NCBI GenBank assembly: GCA_003640385.1
Contig: RCAB01000086.1
Location: forward strand, 62,001 to 126,000
Origin: Setaria digitata
Taxonomy: Eukaryota; Nematoda; Chromadorea; Rhabditida; Setariidae
DNA: 64,000 nt
Direction of reading: 5' to 3'
This document shows, piece by piece, positions 37,301-52,300 of the stretch; positions within the stretch are counted from its first letter, which is position 1, and each line of letters begins with the position of its first letter. The notes under the pieces were generated by a model that saw only the letters and a program-made list of their open reading frames with translations, was not told the DNA's origin and ran no database searches. A program made the translations under genes and the position numbers.

Positions 37301-40300
37301 TCCTTGTACTTGCATCTGCTATCATTGATCTTATCAGTTAATTCAGACATGAAAATGTGTTAGTCCGTACCGGGATGTTAATGGAAAATTTATTGACATT
37401 AATGACTAATATCAATGCAAATTATGTAACAACAACTTCTTTCCATTTTGCTCAGATAATATCAATGTTGTTTTCTTCCTTTCTTGTAAACATTACATTG
37501 ACCATCTTTTAATTGATATACCATTATTAAATTAATCAAGCAAAGATCAGTAAGAAAAAATATCGTAGAAATTTCGACACAATCTGCTTATCACTGAGCA
37601 AATATATCAAAATTTTAATCATTAATATTAACTGCATAAATGAATACAATTAAGAAGCCTTGGTAAATTTTAATTAATGCTATAATATGTGATCAACAAA
37701 AAAAAACAGGTTCAGCAAAAAGATATTTGCTGAATATTTTATTATCAAAATTTGCCGAAAAAAAAAGAACATAACAATAAATTTTTTTTGAAAAAATTTC
37801 GAGATATAAAACAAAATGCTTTATTGATTTACATCTTAGACTAACAAAAAAAAAAAAAAAAAAAAAAAAGAATACGTAATTGATAATATGTAACAATACT
37901 TAAAACTAGACGGACTGATTGGAAAGCATTTAAAATAAAAGATTAACATCAGCTATTGCTATCATTAATTAAATGTAACCAACATTACTTTTCTAATTTC
38001 TTTCATTTTCTTACTCGCTTTTTTTTTTTCGTGAAATAACCAATTAAATTAATGTTCTAATAAATGATTTGATAAGATTTATCGAAATTAAATGAAAAAA
38101 AAAGACTCTTTTCGGTAGAAAAGTGCAAAATGAGAGAAAATCTCAAATGAAATGATGCTACACTAGTGATGCAGCAAATGATTTAGAGAAGAAATCTTTT
38201 CAAGAAATCTCGTTATGACAAATATTAATGAATTTTCTTTTTTTTTTCTCTCTCTATAAATTTACAAACAAATAAATGTAATGTCATTTGCTATAAATCA
38301 TTAGCAACTATTATTATGAGGAAATTGAGAAAAATAAAAAGAAAAATGCAATCTAATTTACTATAAATCATTATTATCGGATGTGGAGAAAAAAGCAGTC
38401 TCTTTTTTTGTTGTAATTTGTAATAAAAAAAAGTGCAACGTAATTTATTATCAATCATTATCAAATATTATCACAGATGGAGAAAAAAAAAAAAAGACTA
38501 ACCGTTTGATTGTGATATGCTGGATGGTGTTGATAAATGAGCAGTAGGTATGATATGATGTGATGGTTGCGGTGGTGGTGGTGGTGGTGGTGGTGGTGGT
38601 GGTGGTACAGTAGCAGGCACTACCGTACCCATAAACAAAGTTGGATTAAAAAGCATTGGTGGTCGAATTTGGCTTGCCTGAGCCATCATTGTTAATAGTT
38701 CAGGCCTCGGAAATGGCATTCGTACAGCCATGGCCATAGCTAATTGCTGCTGTTGCCATGGATGAAACTGCAAGAAATGCTGCGAAAGTTGTCCATTAAC
38801 AGCTGCAGTACCGTGTCCCGGTAGTAATGATGATGGAATTGTGTTAACCATTGATGGACAATTAATATTAGCAGAATCAGATGCTGCCAACGAATCACAA
38901 CCATCATCAGGCCATGATTTTCGTTCAGCTGATGTTGATGCTCGTTCATCATCTTTCGTGCTACCGCTACAGTATCCGGCACTACTGATAGCTGCTGATT
39001 CGGTTGTACAATTTGATAATGTTTCAGCAATCGACCATATTTTCGTTTTCCTTGGTGTTGATATTGTTGAGAGTGATGAACGTTGCACATTATCAGTTGT
39101 TGTTTCGGAACATGATGCTACCATTGGTGCTGCTGCTGATCCCGGTGCTGATGCTGATACTGGTGGTGTTAATGATTTTGAGTGCATATCACCGGAAGGA
39201 TCTAAAAATTTATCAAACGATGGATAATTAATAAAAACATCATTTAATCATCAATTTTGATAAATATGATTTTTCTTTCTTCTCTTCTTCACACCAATCA
39301 ACAATCATTAATTGATATTTTCCTCAAAATAATCAGGAAAAATAACACAGATTACATTTCAGATGTACTTTCACTACAATTTATTTACAATCCTGTTCAT
39401 TGAAATCATTTAATTAACACGAAAAATTTCTTTCATCTTTGAGAAAACTTCTCCTCAGGATTGCTCTCTCTCTCGCTCTCTCTTGAAGATTCTTTCATCA
39501 ACAAACACTTCTTCTGAAGGTTGCCTTCAAAGATTCTTACATCATCATTTACCTTGCTCACTGGAATCATTGATTACGACAGAAATATCACCATCAGAAG
39601 TACTACTACACGGTCGATCGGAGTGATTCTGTTCCGATGATGCATCAATATCACCTAGGTCATCATCGTCGTCTTCACCTGGTCGATTACGTGGTGACCA
39701 TGTCATTTTATTCTCTTTTTTAAGCCGTCGACGAGCATTTGCAAACCATGTTGATACCTGGAAAAAAAAATTCTTTTTCTAATTTCATTTACTATTTGCA
39801 AATTTAATTAATCATCAAATTATTAATTTGCATTATTAATTAATTTGTTTCATTATTTAGCAATTGTTCTTTCAAATATTTCTACGGTGTGAATTTTTTC
39901 TTTTTCTCATAGTTTTTAAAAAATCATTAATGATGGAAAATGATTAAGCAAAAACAAAACAAAAAAAAAAAAAGAAAAAAAAAATGGAAGAAATTGAACT
40001 TTAATAACAAACGTGAAATTCTTAAAAAATTTCAACAAAATCAAAATTACAAAAATTTATTTTTTTCTGAAAAAAATACTTCCGCAATATTTAAAAAATC
40101 GTATACTATTGATTATAGATAGTATACTCGACTAAAATAACTGATTTCAAACAATCTAGAAAAGAAAACTTGAACTTTAACTAAAACACATAATACGGTT
40201 GGTTGAATGATAGATTGATAGGTAATCAATCAGTGATCACATTTTTTCTTTTTTTTAAATAATGTTGTTCAAGTCCATTTCATAAATAATTGCAATGACA

Positions 40301-43300
40301 AAATTTTTACAGCATTCAAAAACTTTCAAACATATTCATTCTATTCTTTCTTCTGTAATGTGTTTTAATTTTTTAGTGCAGAAATGACAAAAATATTATA
40401 AAATTTAGAAGAGAGAAAAAAAAACTGGTAAATGATTAGTCTATTAACTTTTTTTTTCGAAAATAAATTTAAAAAAAAAAAAACTAAAAATTTTTTTTTT
40501 TTTAGAAACAAATTAAAAGTAAGATTATAGAGAAACTGCTAAAATTAATTTTTATCATGGAATAAACGAAATTTTAATTTATTTTTGTCTCTGTTAATAT
40601 ATTATGGTCAGAATTTTTTTCTTTATTCAATTTTAATCCAAACTATTAATAAAAATGGTAGGAAAGAAAATACGGGAACGGGGAAAAAAAAAAAAGAAAG
40701 AAAAGGAAATTATAAAACGAGAATTATAAGGATGAAATATTGCTGCATATTACTAGTGATGAGATATATCTGTTTTAGAAATCCACCTCACCTGTCCTAT
40801 AAAATGAATAAAGTAAAGCATGTTTGAAAAAAGAAACAGAACCCATTTGATAAACTAGATACAAAATTTATCTAGCAACCAAATTTAATACAAATTAAAA
40901 AATTATGCCTTTTTATTTTTTGGATCTCAAACAGAACTGTGTTGAAAAGTTTCAGCTTATATTAAGATAATGTCTAGAAAAATCTTAAAAAATTCAAACT
41001 TCAGTCCAGCCACGGCTTTTACATACATAATGTATGACTTAATGAAATTTATTTACACAGAAATAAATAAATTAAATTATTTAAATAAATTTATGCATGA
41101 ATAAAATTATACTAATCATATGGTTTATTCACATAACTTATATGATTAAAATTTAAATATTGATCATCAGCTATCTGTATATTTATCATACTAAAGTAAA
41201 AAAAAAAAGTTTCTTTAAAACTGTTATTTTTTTTCATTTAAGTTGCATTTAAATCATTTTAACTGACAGTAATAAATTAAAGCATGAACAATTTTTGGGA
41301 AAAAATTCCATTAAAATTAGGATTTAATAAAAAAGAAAAAAAAGGTTGAAAAAGAATTGAAATCGCTCTTTCACTTTTAAATTCATTATCATTATCACAT
41401 TTCAAAACAAGAAATAATAAACGAAATACAACTGAGAAAAAAAAAATTATTATCAGTAAGAAAAGATAAATTATCATTCATCTTTATTCATCTTAATGCA
41501 TTCCAATTTTTTATCGCATATTTTCTAAATTAAATGTACTAAAAGCATCACAATTCCTTCCTTTTTATTTTTTAAATATCTTTTGCCCATTTCTATGCCT
41601 CATAAATGACGCAATTAATGATTGTCAAAGCAGTTGTTGTAAAAATCTTTCTTTTTTTTTAAATGTGTCAAACATATGCTAACAACAGTTATTAGCCATC
41701 AATCATTACCTATATAATTCCCGTTTTGATTCGTTTTTTCTTCTTTTTTTTTTTTTTTTTTTTAAACATCAAATATAGAGCCAAAATTAGATGGATTAAT
41801 TAATTGGAAATAATTTTAAAATATAACAACATTTACACCGTTCAAAATTGCAAATTTTATCAGTTGCTAGAAAAAAAAAAAGCATTTAACATAGCAAATT
41901 CCCAAACATAGCTTCAATAAACATTTTATTGAAGACTAAATTTAGCAATGAGAAATAAAGGATATTTTTAACCAAGGAAAGTGTATTTTTGTGTATGTGA
42001 AGTAAAAAAAAAAATATAATTTGATGGATGTAAATTAAATAAAAAATAAGTGATTTTACAGAAAAAGTTTAAAAGTGTAAATTAAATAAAAAATAAGTGA
42101 TTTTACAGAAAAAGTTTAAAAGTCGTATACAGAAATACTATATTATCAAAATTAGGCCACTATTATGGTTACGAGATATGGTATGAAATTTAAAAACTTT
42201 AAATGCACAGTACAAATGGGTTAGATTTATTTGCTCGAGAAAAGTCATTACGAATTAATTACAGCTGGCGGGTATAGTTATTAAAAATTTAACTTATTCA
42301 TAATGATAGTTATTTGCAAGACTTTGCGCTTTGCTATTTTAGAAAAGTATTGAAAGAGAATGATTTAATTAAAATTAAAATTAAAATTAAATTAAAAATA
42401 AAGCTAATCAAAATTTACTTTTTCGTAAATGATTTTTTCAAGCAATCTGGGCAGATGCAAAATCTCTGATGCCAAAAGAAAATACGAAAAAATATATATT
42501 TGAATTCAAATTTTTTTTCAGTTTATTGAATTCATTTTATTTTAAAAATAAATTATGATCAAAATTTATCAGCTAAATTAATAATATTTCTGAATATTTC
42601 TCAAAACGTTTATTTATCGCATTCATTTTAATTGCATAAGCTTATCAGTATCATTTGGAATTTTAAAAACTATTACGGAAGAAGATGTCCAATAAATTAA
42701 CTTCAAATGAACATAGCAACTGTATCACACAAATATTTCAAATTAAAACAATTCTTTCTTTTATTTTAATAGTGTAAGAAAAATGGTCCCTCCATTCTAT
42801 TAAATTTTTAAAATCCTTCATTTTTTCTTTTTTTTTTTCTACCTCTCTCTTCATATCTTTCTTCCTTTTTTAATACAAAATCAATTGATAAAAGTATTTT
42901 CAAAAAGAAAAAAGACCGAAATTACGATCGTTTAATAAAAAGAAAAAAAAAAAGTAAATTCTTGAAGTACAGCAATAAAATGTTTTAAATAGATTGCATG
43001 GCCAAAAGGAGTAAACGATTAGAAAATGGATGGATCCACACTGAAATGGAATTTGGATAGACGAATTTTTCCACTTAGGTTTGAATTATTGCTGATGGAA
43101 AGTTAGATTTTAAAAATCTTAAGATGACAACTACTTTTGGGTAAAATAATATTTCGGTAGTAATGGAATAATTTGTTAAGTTAAATGAGAATTTAAGATA
43201 ATTTATCAAAGACTGATAAATGTGTCAGTAGTATCAGCAACAATATAATTATAGCTGTTAGAGCAAAATTAGTCAGGAAAAAAGAAATAAAAAAGTATAT

Positions 43301-46300
43301 AAATAAATAATATTTCTCTCCATTTCTTTTTTTTTTTTTTTACACGGAAAAAAGAAATGATTTCCGTTTTGCAAACAAAATGATACCCATACAATGAAGA
43401 TTTAAAAAATCTATAATTATTCAAAATTCTGAATATAAAAAAAAAAAAATCATTTTTTAAGAGCACTAAAATGGCAATTTTCGAAGAAATCAAAATATGA
43501 CAATATGCAATTAAATGAAAAAAAAAAAAAAGAATGAAATTCAGATGCAATTTGAAATCACAAAAAAAAAATTTTTTTTCATTATAATCAAAGAAAAAAA
43601 AAAGAAAATGATTGATATATATCGTGTGAATATTCATTCTTTTCACTGAATAATATTTATTTTTGAGCTATCCTATTCAATTTATCAAATGATTCGTCTC
43701 TAAATTGATTTAAATAATTAAGTACTTAACACTCCAGAGGCATACGACTTATTTATTTATTAGCAAAAATATCGCTTATAATCTGAAATATTATGATAAC
43801 ATTTGTAATTTTTGGACATTCAATATTACGTACATTTTGATTGTTGACTTATTAGTTTATCAATTCAGAAAAGGAAAGAAAAAAATACACTCCATTTTTG
43901 AAATTATCACTAGTAATAATATTTGCAGTGCTTTTAGAATCAATCAAAATCGTATTCATTTTGTTCGCTTGTAAAAATTGTGAAAAAAAAAATAATAATA
44001 ATTAAAATAAACTTTAAAAAAGAATGAAATGCATACTTAAATTCAAAAATGAATTTATTTCATTTGTAGCAGTGCTTTTTATGTTCTTTCAAACTCCTTT
44101 CTCCCCCCTCCGTCCCCCTACTACTTCTCTTATATACCATACATTTCTTTATTTTATTTCATTTTTTTTTTTTTTTTTTTCATACCTCTGTTAATTTTCT
44201 CCAACCACTTTCCCAAAATTATCCCTTCTTCTTCTTCTTCTTCTTCCATCTCCACTACTCAACCCTGTCTTCTACTCATTCTCTTTCATGTTACCGCTTA
44301 CTAATAGTTTAATTTTTCATTTCCTCCTCTACAATTTTCTAAATTTGCACAAAACACAAGCTTAAATCATCGTTATACAGTACTAAACACTAACAATAAC
44401 AAACATTTTTATACTACAGTAGCCAAAAAAGGAAGAAAGGAAAAAAAAATTCATGACATTAAAACAAAAAAAAAAAAAATGTAATTTACAAATAAATTTA
44501 CGCTTTCTGTTTTATTTTATCTACTAATAATTCATTGTTTAGGTTGTAGAAACATTCATTATTTGCAGATACGTTATTTGTATTACCGTAATCAAAAACA
44601 AATATTCCACACTTTTTTCCATATATTTTTAATTATTTAAATAAATTTATTATTTTCTACTTCATCCCATCTGCCCTACTAACTAAATTTTCTTCTTTTT
44701 TCCCTGATAATAGGAATATTTACTATTAAGCAACAAATTTCAAATAATGATCCAAATTTTGTTTAACATCAAATTATTTGATACTGTATTATGTCAACTA
44801 ATAGCGTTTGTAATCATACTAGCAAAATAACAGCCATTTTTTTTTTTTTTTTTTTCAGTTAACTAAATTACATTATTGGCAATTTTTTGACTGAATAAAT
44901 TACAATTTTTAAGGCACTAAAAACCGCTACTATTATTATTTTTATTAATGTTGTAGTCGAAATTATAATTATAATTATGATTGTTATTATACTATTATTA
45001 CTGCTATTGATCCCAATTATTATCATTATTATTGGTAAAGATAAGTGAATAATTATTTCTCAATAAATAACAACGAACAGGTAATACAAATGTTTGAAGG
45101 AAATATTTTAATTAAAAAAAAAAAAAAAAAGAAAGGCAATAAAATAACTATTCTAGAGCGATAAAATATCTTTAAAAAAAAAATACTTCATATCAGAATC
45201 AAATTCGAAATCATTTCATTTGTAAAAGATTTCGATAAGTGTTTATAGCAACCATACACGCTTCATCTATTACATTTTTAATGATGAGGCATTTCATCAA
45301 AATTGCTTGTCATTGTGATGGATAAAAGATGGTATCCAAAAAGTTACCGACAGCAATTAAAACTCAAGTAATTAATAAGTGAACAAATCAACAGGTGATA
45401 TGACAGTAAGGGTTAGTTGAGTAAACTAACAAATGATTAAATAGCATCTCATTTTACAGTTTTGAACTGATTCAAAGTGTTAATTGGAAGTGTTTAAAAC
45501 ACTAATAAGACACTACTAATGGTTGGAAAAATTCTGAAATATTGCTATTTTGTAAATATTTGCTTCAAAAAAAAAAAGGAAAAATTTATGGTAAAAAAAA
45601 AAAAAATTCAAATGCACTAAAAATTATCTAAAGAAGAAATTGCAAAATTATTAGAATCTGTGTAAATTGTACTTATTTCCTATACAAAAAAAGGCGGAAT
45701 TTCAAGAAAAAAAATTGTTGTAAAATTATCGCTTACAATTTAAAAGTAACATTTAAATTAGCGCTGAAAAATCATTCAAAAATAATAGTTAAAAACAATT
45801 TGCATCAAATAAAAAAAAAAAAAAAAAAAAAAAACTTTTCTGCCAACGAGAAAAAAAAAACACATTTTATTCTTTAAAACTTTTACTATTTCTTGCAAGA
45901 AAATAGTTCAATTTGATTGATTAAAATGATTCTTAAGTATCTCTTCAACAAAAAAAAAAAAAGCAATCCAATCAAACAAAAAAAACCCCTAAACATCAAA
46001 AAGATCGACCGCTTTTTTTGTTTTGCTTTCTCCCAAATAATCATTTCTGTTTTATAGTAAATACTCATTTAAGGTATTCTTTACCAAATATTGTACCGGA
46101 TGATGCGGGGAGTAACGCAAAAGGATTAACCAAATTTTGCACATTTATTTAAAAGAAAGAAAGAAAAAAAAAAATTAAACAATTTCGAAAAAAAACAAGC
46201 AAATGAAAAGAAAAGGAAGCGAACAAGCGAAATGGATAGCACTGCACAGTAATTATTACTGGTATTGTTAACAGTAGCAATTAATCAAAAGCTAATAGCG

Positions 46301-49300
46301 ACATTAGTAATAATATCATTTCATTCTAATAATTTGTCTAATTTACATAAATTTCGCTCATTTACAGCGATAAATTTTTCACTAAATGCCTCACACATCA
46401 AATCTGTTAATATAATTGATAAGAAGAGGGATTTTTTTTTTTTTTTGTTTAAATTCATTTGAGATGAAAATTTTATTTGGCGTATTCAAATGTAAAAATT
46501 AAGATTACTGAAGGAGAAAAATGATTTTTTTACAGAAAGAAAAAAAAAAAAAAAAAAAAAGATTAAAGGAAATATGCTGAAATCACTTAAATACTTACTT
46601 ATTCGTTAAAAAATTGTTATTTCACCTTTTAGATACTATCAAAAAAATTTTTTATCACTGCAGTTCATAATCCTTAGCATTAAAAATACTAATAGGATTT
46701 TAGGGAAGGAAAAAAAACCCGGAAAAAGTATTAAAATTTTGTAAAAAGAGTTTTAAAAAAGCTGTAAAATTGTAAGAAAGTCAAATAAGCAATTTTCTTT
46801 TATTTAATAAATTAAATAAACAAAAAAAGACAGGAGAATTGATGTGAAAAAAAAATGATTTGGTTTCAATTCCTGATTTCTTAAAAAAGAAAAAAAAACA
46901 ACTAATTTACAAGTTTTGTTGTTAAGAAAAAAAAGCAATAACTATTTGACAAAATCATAAAAATAAAATTTTTTTTTCTTTTAATAAAATCAAAGCAAAC
47001 ATAAAATAATTTGAAAATTTATCCTTCAAAAAGAAAAAAGCAAAAAAAAAAACTACCTGAAATATTAAAACAATGAAAATTCAAGCTAATTAAAAAAAAA
47101 AAAGTTTTCGCTAGATTATTATGTGATAAGCATATTTTATCAACAGCAAAATATGCTCAGCATATGATAAACAACAAATGTATGAATTAATTTTGAATGT
47201 TCTGCTTTTCTATTTAGAATTTGTTATATTTCAATTTTAATTTTTTGATTTCTTGAACGTACTATAGTAATTTCGAGATTTTGCATTATATGCTTTATAT
47301 AAAAAAAATGCTATTATTATTCTTTTTTTATTTCTGAAAATTCGTAATCTAAAAATAAGAAAAAAGAAAGGAATTATTTAATATGTACAAAAAAAAAACA
47401 TTATCACAATCATTCTCAAAATTTCAACCATTCCATCCTTGCAACAGATTATTTGAAAAATTTTAACAATAAGAATGAATGACTGCTTATTTCAGCATTT
47501 TTATATTCGTAAATGTAGCGCAATGGGTTTAATTAACATCTTGAAGGAAAGGATGAGAAATAAAAATGGGGAAAAAAAAAAGAAAAAATAGTAAAATTAA
47601 GTCAAAAAATTTCGTTCCAGTAATTTTGGAAATTTTTAACTTGCCTTTTTGATAAAAATTTACTTGGAAATTCAAAGAAAAAAAAGTTTATAAAATTTAA
47701 ATGTCCATTATGTCAATGATAAATTATAACACTTTTTATTAGAAAAAAGAAAAAAGGATTTTTTTTTTCTGCTTTGTTTTTTAAATGCTAAACAAACAAA
47801 CGAATAAACAAAAATACAATAAAAATTAAATAACCAATGACAGGATCACTCAATATTGTTCTTTGTTAAATTTAAATTTCAAATATGCATACCTGTGTTA
47901 GTGTCATTTTGGTAAGTAATGCAAGCATAATTTTTTCGGCTTTTGTTGGATACGGATTTTTTCGATGCTCATTAAGCCAGGATTTTAGCGGTGCCGTTGT
48001 TTCACGTGTTGCATTTTTACGTCTTGTGCCATCTAGTCCGCTAGCATATGGATGATATGGCATTGGATCGAAGAAATAACCGGAAACTGCTCGCACTGCA
48101 CCAAGCATTTCCGGTTTCATTTCCTGAAACACAAACTTCAAATGGGAAAAAAAAAATAAATGAATAGATTCGAAGAAATTTCAATTATTGACAAATTTGC
48201 AAAAAATTTCTTCCTTTTTTTTTTCTTTCATTTGATTCTTAATATTTTGTTTGCTAGTTTTAACATCACAAAAAAAAAAAAAGAGGAAGAAAGGAAATTA
48301 CAAATTAATCACGAGATTATCAGAGTAATTAATTAAAACTTCTCAACATCCAATCCACTTTTTATTTTGCTCATTTCAAGTTCAAATAGTATTTCATTTT
48401 TCTGCTTCTTTTTTTTTTTTTTTTTTCGAAGCAGCAATTCAAAAGTATTGTTCATTGAATGATCTCTAAAAAATACCTTTTTTTTTCAACTTTTCTTTTG
48501 CTTTTTTTTGCATTGCTAAATGTTTAGAATTTGTTTTAAACAATTAATTAATTTACTAGTAATTGAATTCTGAAAAAGAAAAAAGAAAGTAGGATTAGAA
48601 GGAAAAGGTAAAAAAAGGAAAGAGGGAGACAGAGAGGGGGAGAGAGAGAGAGAGGGAGAGGGAGGGAAGAAAATTAAGCACAATAATCAAATGATACCTT
48701 TTGAAGGTCATACAAAAATAAATGGTCGCTATATTTTTCATTATTTGTATTTTTTTAAATATAAATTTATTGCATGTACATGTTTTGTTGGAATGAATGA
48801 ATGAACGAATGACTGAATGAATGAATGCTTTAAATGTATTGCAGCGATCATAAGGATTTCTCTCTGTACAAGGAATAAATGACCGAATGACTGATTAAAT
48901 CAATGAATGAATAAATATTTTAGGTATAATGTAACAATCATAAAATGTTTAAATATGTAAGGAATAAGATGACCAAGTAAATGCATGGAAAGTTGGATAT
49001 ATTATAACAATTATGAAGAGTTTCGAAAGGAATGACTAATTGGATGAATGAATGAATGGATGAATGAATGAATGAATGATTGCATGAATGGATGAACTGA
49101 TGAATGAATGCATATGTATGTATTACAACAATAATTAGAAAGAGGAAAGAAACGATTAGAAAAGTTTGGTATGGTGACATTCTCATGATGACATGCAATC
49201 AGTTTCGTTAAATATGGAAAGAAGAAAAAAAAAATTCTTTTTTTTTTTTTTGAAAAATCATCATTACAGCAAATCATCATGTTCTAACAATTGTTTCGAA

Positions 49301-52300
49301 TTTTCCATGACTGTTTGACTGATTGGAAGGTAAACTAATGAAGTGGTTGACTGATTTACTGATTAGTTAACTGATAAGTTTAAACAATCTTTGAAATTCA
49401 AATAACTGAAATATTTACCACTTTATAGAAATCACCACTGCACTAAAAGACTTATTTTTTATTGCTATATAAAGAAAAATTATCAAATCAAAATTTATCA
49501 TCTTCGATTTAAAATTGCCCACAAATTTAAACATTAGCAATTTTAATGATTTCGGGATAAATTTATAGCGTAAATATTGATTATTCTAATTAGGATATGA
49601 TAATTCGTCTGTAATCGAAGAACAAGATTAAATAATTCAAATCAAAATGCCTTTACTATTTTGAGGTAATTGGACGTTTCTAGGCCAAAATTAACTAAAT
49701 ATTAGAGCAAAAAAAATGCGACATATCAATATAATATCAATTAAATCAATTACTCATATCTTACTATCAATTCCATTTCCTTCTCCCTCCTCCAACTTCA
49801 ACAAATTATTTCCAAACTTTTATCTGAAAGACAAAATTGTAACGTCGATTTCAAGTAAAAAAGAAAAACGAAAAAAACGAAACTTAAAATTGAGAATAAA
49901 AAAAAAAATAACAAAACAACCAGTTTCTCTTTAAATTTATTCTCGAGCCATCATAATTTATTTTTTTTTTCCCAATTTAAATTTTCACATTAAACATCAT
50001 TAGGATGTTCATACTAACATTAATTTCGATATTACATACTCTAAAAAATACCTTTTTTTCTGATATTTCAAATCATTCCAAATTTGTTTTCTTTTTTTTT
50101 TCTTCAAATTTTATAATTTAGGGAGTATTCGTATTATAATGTACTATTTATTTTTTTTTCCCCTCCAATATTATCCGCATATTTTCATGCCATAAATTAA
50201 GCAATAATTAGTGAAAAGAGTACCAATAATCGAAATGAATTTATGATTTAAGGATTTCAGCTCATGTTTAATTATATCTAATTTGTAATTCACAATGCAA
50301 AACGAAATAAGTGAGGAAGAAATTTGGAGAAAGAAAAAATTTTTTTTTTGAGAAAGTTCCATTTTTTTTTTTTTTCAAAAATTCATTAATACAATGACAA
50401 TTAGATTTTCTGTACAAAGCTAAGCTGTGATAGTTGCAATAACAATGCCGATGGTAGAGTGATTATGCAGGTAAGAATAATGATAACGATAATAATAATG
50501 CAAATAATGACAACTAATGATAATAATAGTAATAATAATAATAACAATAATAATAATAACTGTAACGGTAGTATAATAAATGATACCGATCAAGTTAACA
50601 TCAATTTTGGGAGCAAAAAAAAAAATAATAAAAAATGAGAAGGCTGAAGGAGATTGGAAGAGGAGAAATTATCGAGACATTATCATTAGTTCAACATTTA
50701 AAGAAAAAAAAAAAACAATAATTAATGAACTAGCAAAGAAAAAAAAATTTTTTCTTCGGTACTTTAGAGGACGTTAACTGAAACACAAATATTGTTGTAC
50801 CAACTAGTTATCGTTTCAACAAGTTATCAATTAAAACAAAGAATGAAAAAAAAAAAGTGAATAACATAAAGGAAGAAAATTTTTAGTTTTTTTTTTTTCT
50901 TTTTGTTGTTTTTTTTTTTTTTAGATAAAAAATAAAAAAATCGTTTTTAAAAGATATAATGTTTGCATTAAACCATTTCCATTCGTCATTTATTGTTTGT
51001 TTGAAAATAACTTTTATATGAAAGTTATCTTCTCTTCTCTTTTTTTTTTAAATTAACTTTTATTTGAAAATTGTTTGCTTTTTTGCTTTATTTTTTTAAA
51101 TTGCTAGTTGACGAAAAAAATAAAAAATAAGTAGAAAATAGTATTAACCGAAAATAAAGTTGTAGCATGCTGAAAAATATGAGAGGAGAAAAAAAAAAAA
51201 ACAAAATACTATTTTGTTTCTAAAAAAGACAGAGACAAAGTATGCGAAGTAGAATAAGTGATAAATTAACTAATTAAATGTAGCTATGTACACTTGTAAT
51301 TAAAACATACCGCGGGATGTAGACCGGGATAAATGGCAGGAAATGGTAAGGCACCTTGTGCCATTGCAGCTCGAAATGCGGCCTCATGCTCCATCGGATG
51401 CGGAAAACCGGCTAAACCACCAGGTGTTAATAGCGGTCCGCTAGCATTCAAAAACCTTGTCGTATCACCGCCACCACCACCACCGCCACCGCCACCACCA
51501 ATACCGCCGCCACCACCACCAAGAGCGCCACCGCCGATACCACCACCGCCACCGCCGCCGCCAACACCTATTTCATCAGCACTATTAGCGCTTAGTGAGG
51601 TTGGAACCGGAACATTACCAAGTAGCGCTGGTGGTGGTTCCGTTTTTACGGGTGTCGACGGTTGTGAAGCAGCTAGCAACTGTAATAAAAAAACTTCGAA
51701 TAAAAAGTTAATTTGGTGAAAGTTTTAAAATAAATTAAAAATTCATTTTCATTAATTGATTTTGGCAAATTTTTCCACTCACATAGATGCCATTAATATT
51801 TGGAAATATTTTAAGATGGAAGGAAAAAAAACAAGCTAGTCTCTCATCAAATTTAATCCTTTTTTTTCTCTTTTCTCGTAACTTTAACTTTTCGCTAACC
51901 TTCACTAATCTTTTTTCTTAACCATTTTGATTCCTATTCGAACCATTTATTGTTTAATGGCAATTATTTGAAAATTTTAACAATAATAATAATAACAACA
52001 ACAAAAGAGAGCTATAAAACTTACTCGTAAAATATTCAGCATTATAGTTGCTAAACTCGTTTCTTTATCAAGCAAACTTGTGCAAAAAATTTTTCTGATA
52101 AAATAAATAAATATATGAAAGATTAAAAATGGAAAAGATTGATTAAATGATTACGTTTCGCGCTCGCCTAGTAAATGAAAAATTAAGTGAAAAAAAAAAA
52201 AAAAAAAAAGAAAACGAAATGAACGAAGAAAAAAGTAGCATTAAACTTTGAAAAGATAGAAAACACTAAAAAAAAAAAAAAAAAAAAAACAAGAAAAATA

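Noticed and set aside
38841..39227. Plus-strand open frame of 128 codons
   Set aside because: Antisense shadow of irx exon 5, which contains the Iroquois KIWSIAE motif.
48938..49280. Minus-strand Ser/Phe/Ile/His repeat protein
   Set aside because: Pure translation of the GAAT tetranucleotide field.
51333..51719. Plus-strand poly-Pro protein
   Set aside because: Mirror of the irx poly-Gly exon; the minus strand has the splice sites and joins to the homeodomain.
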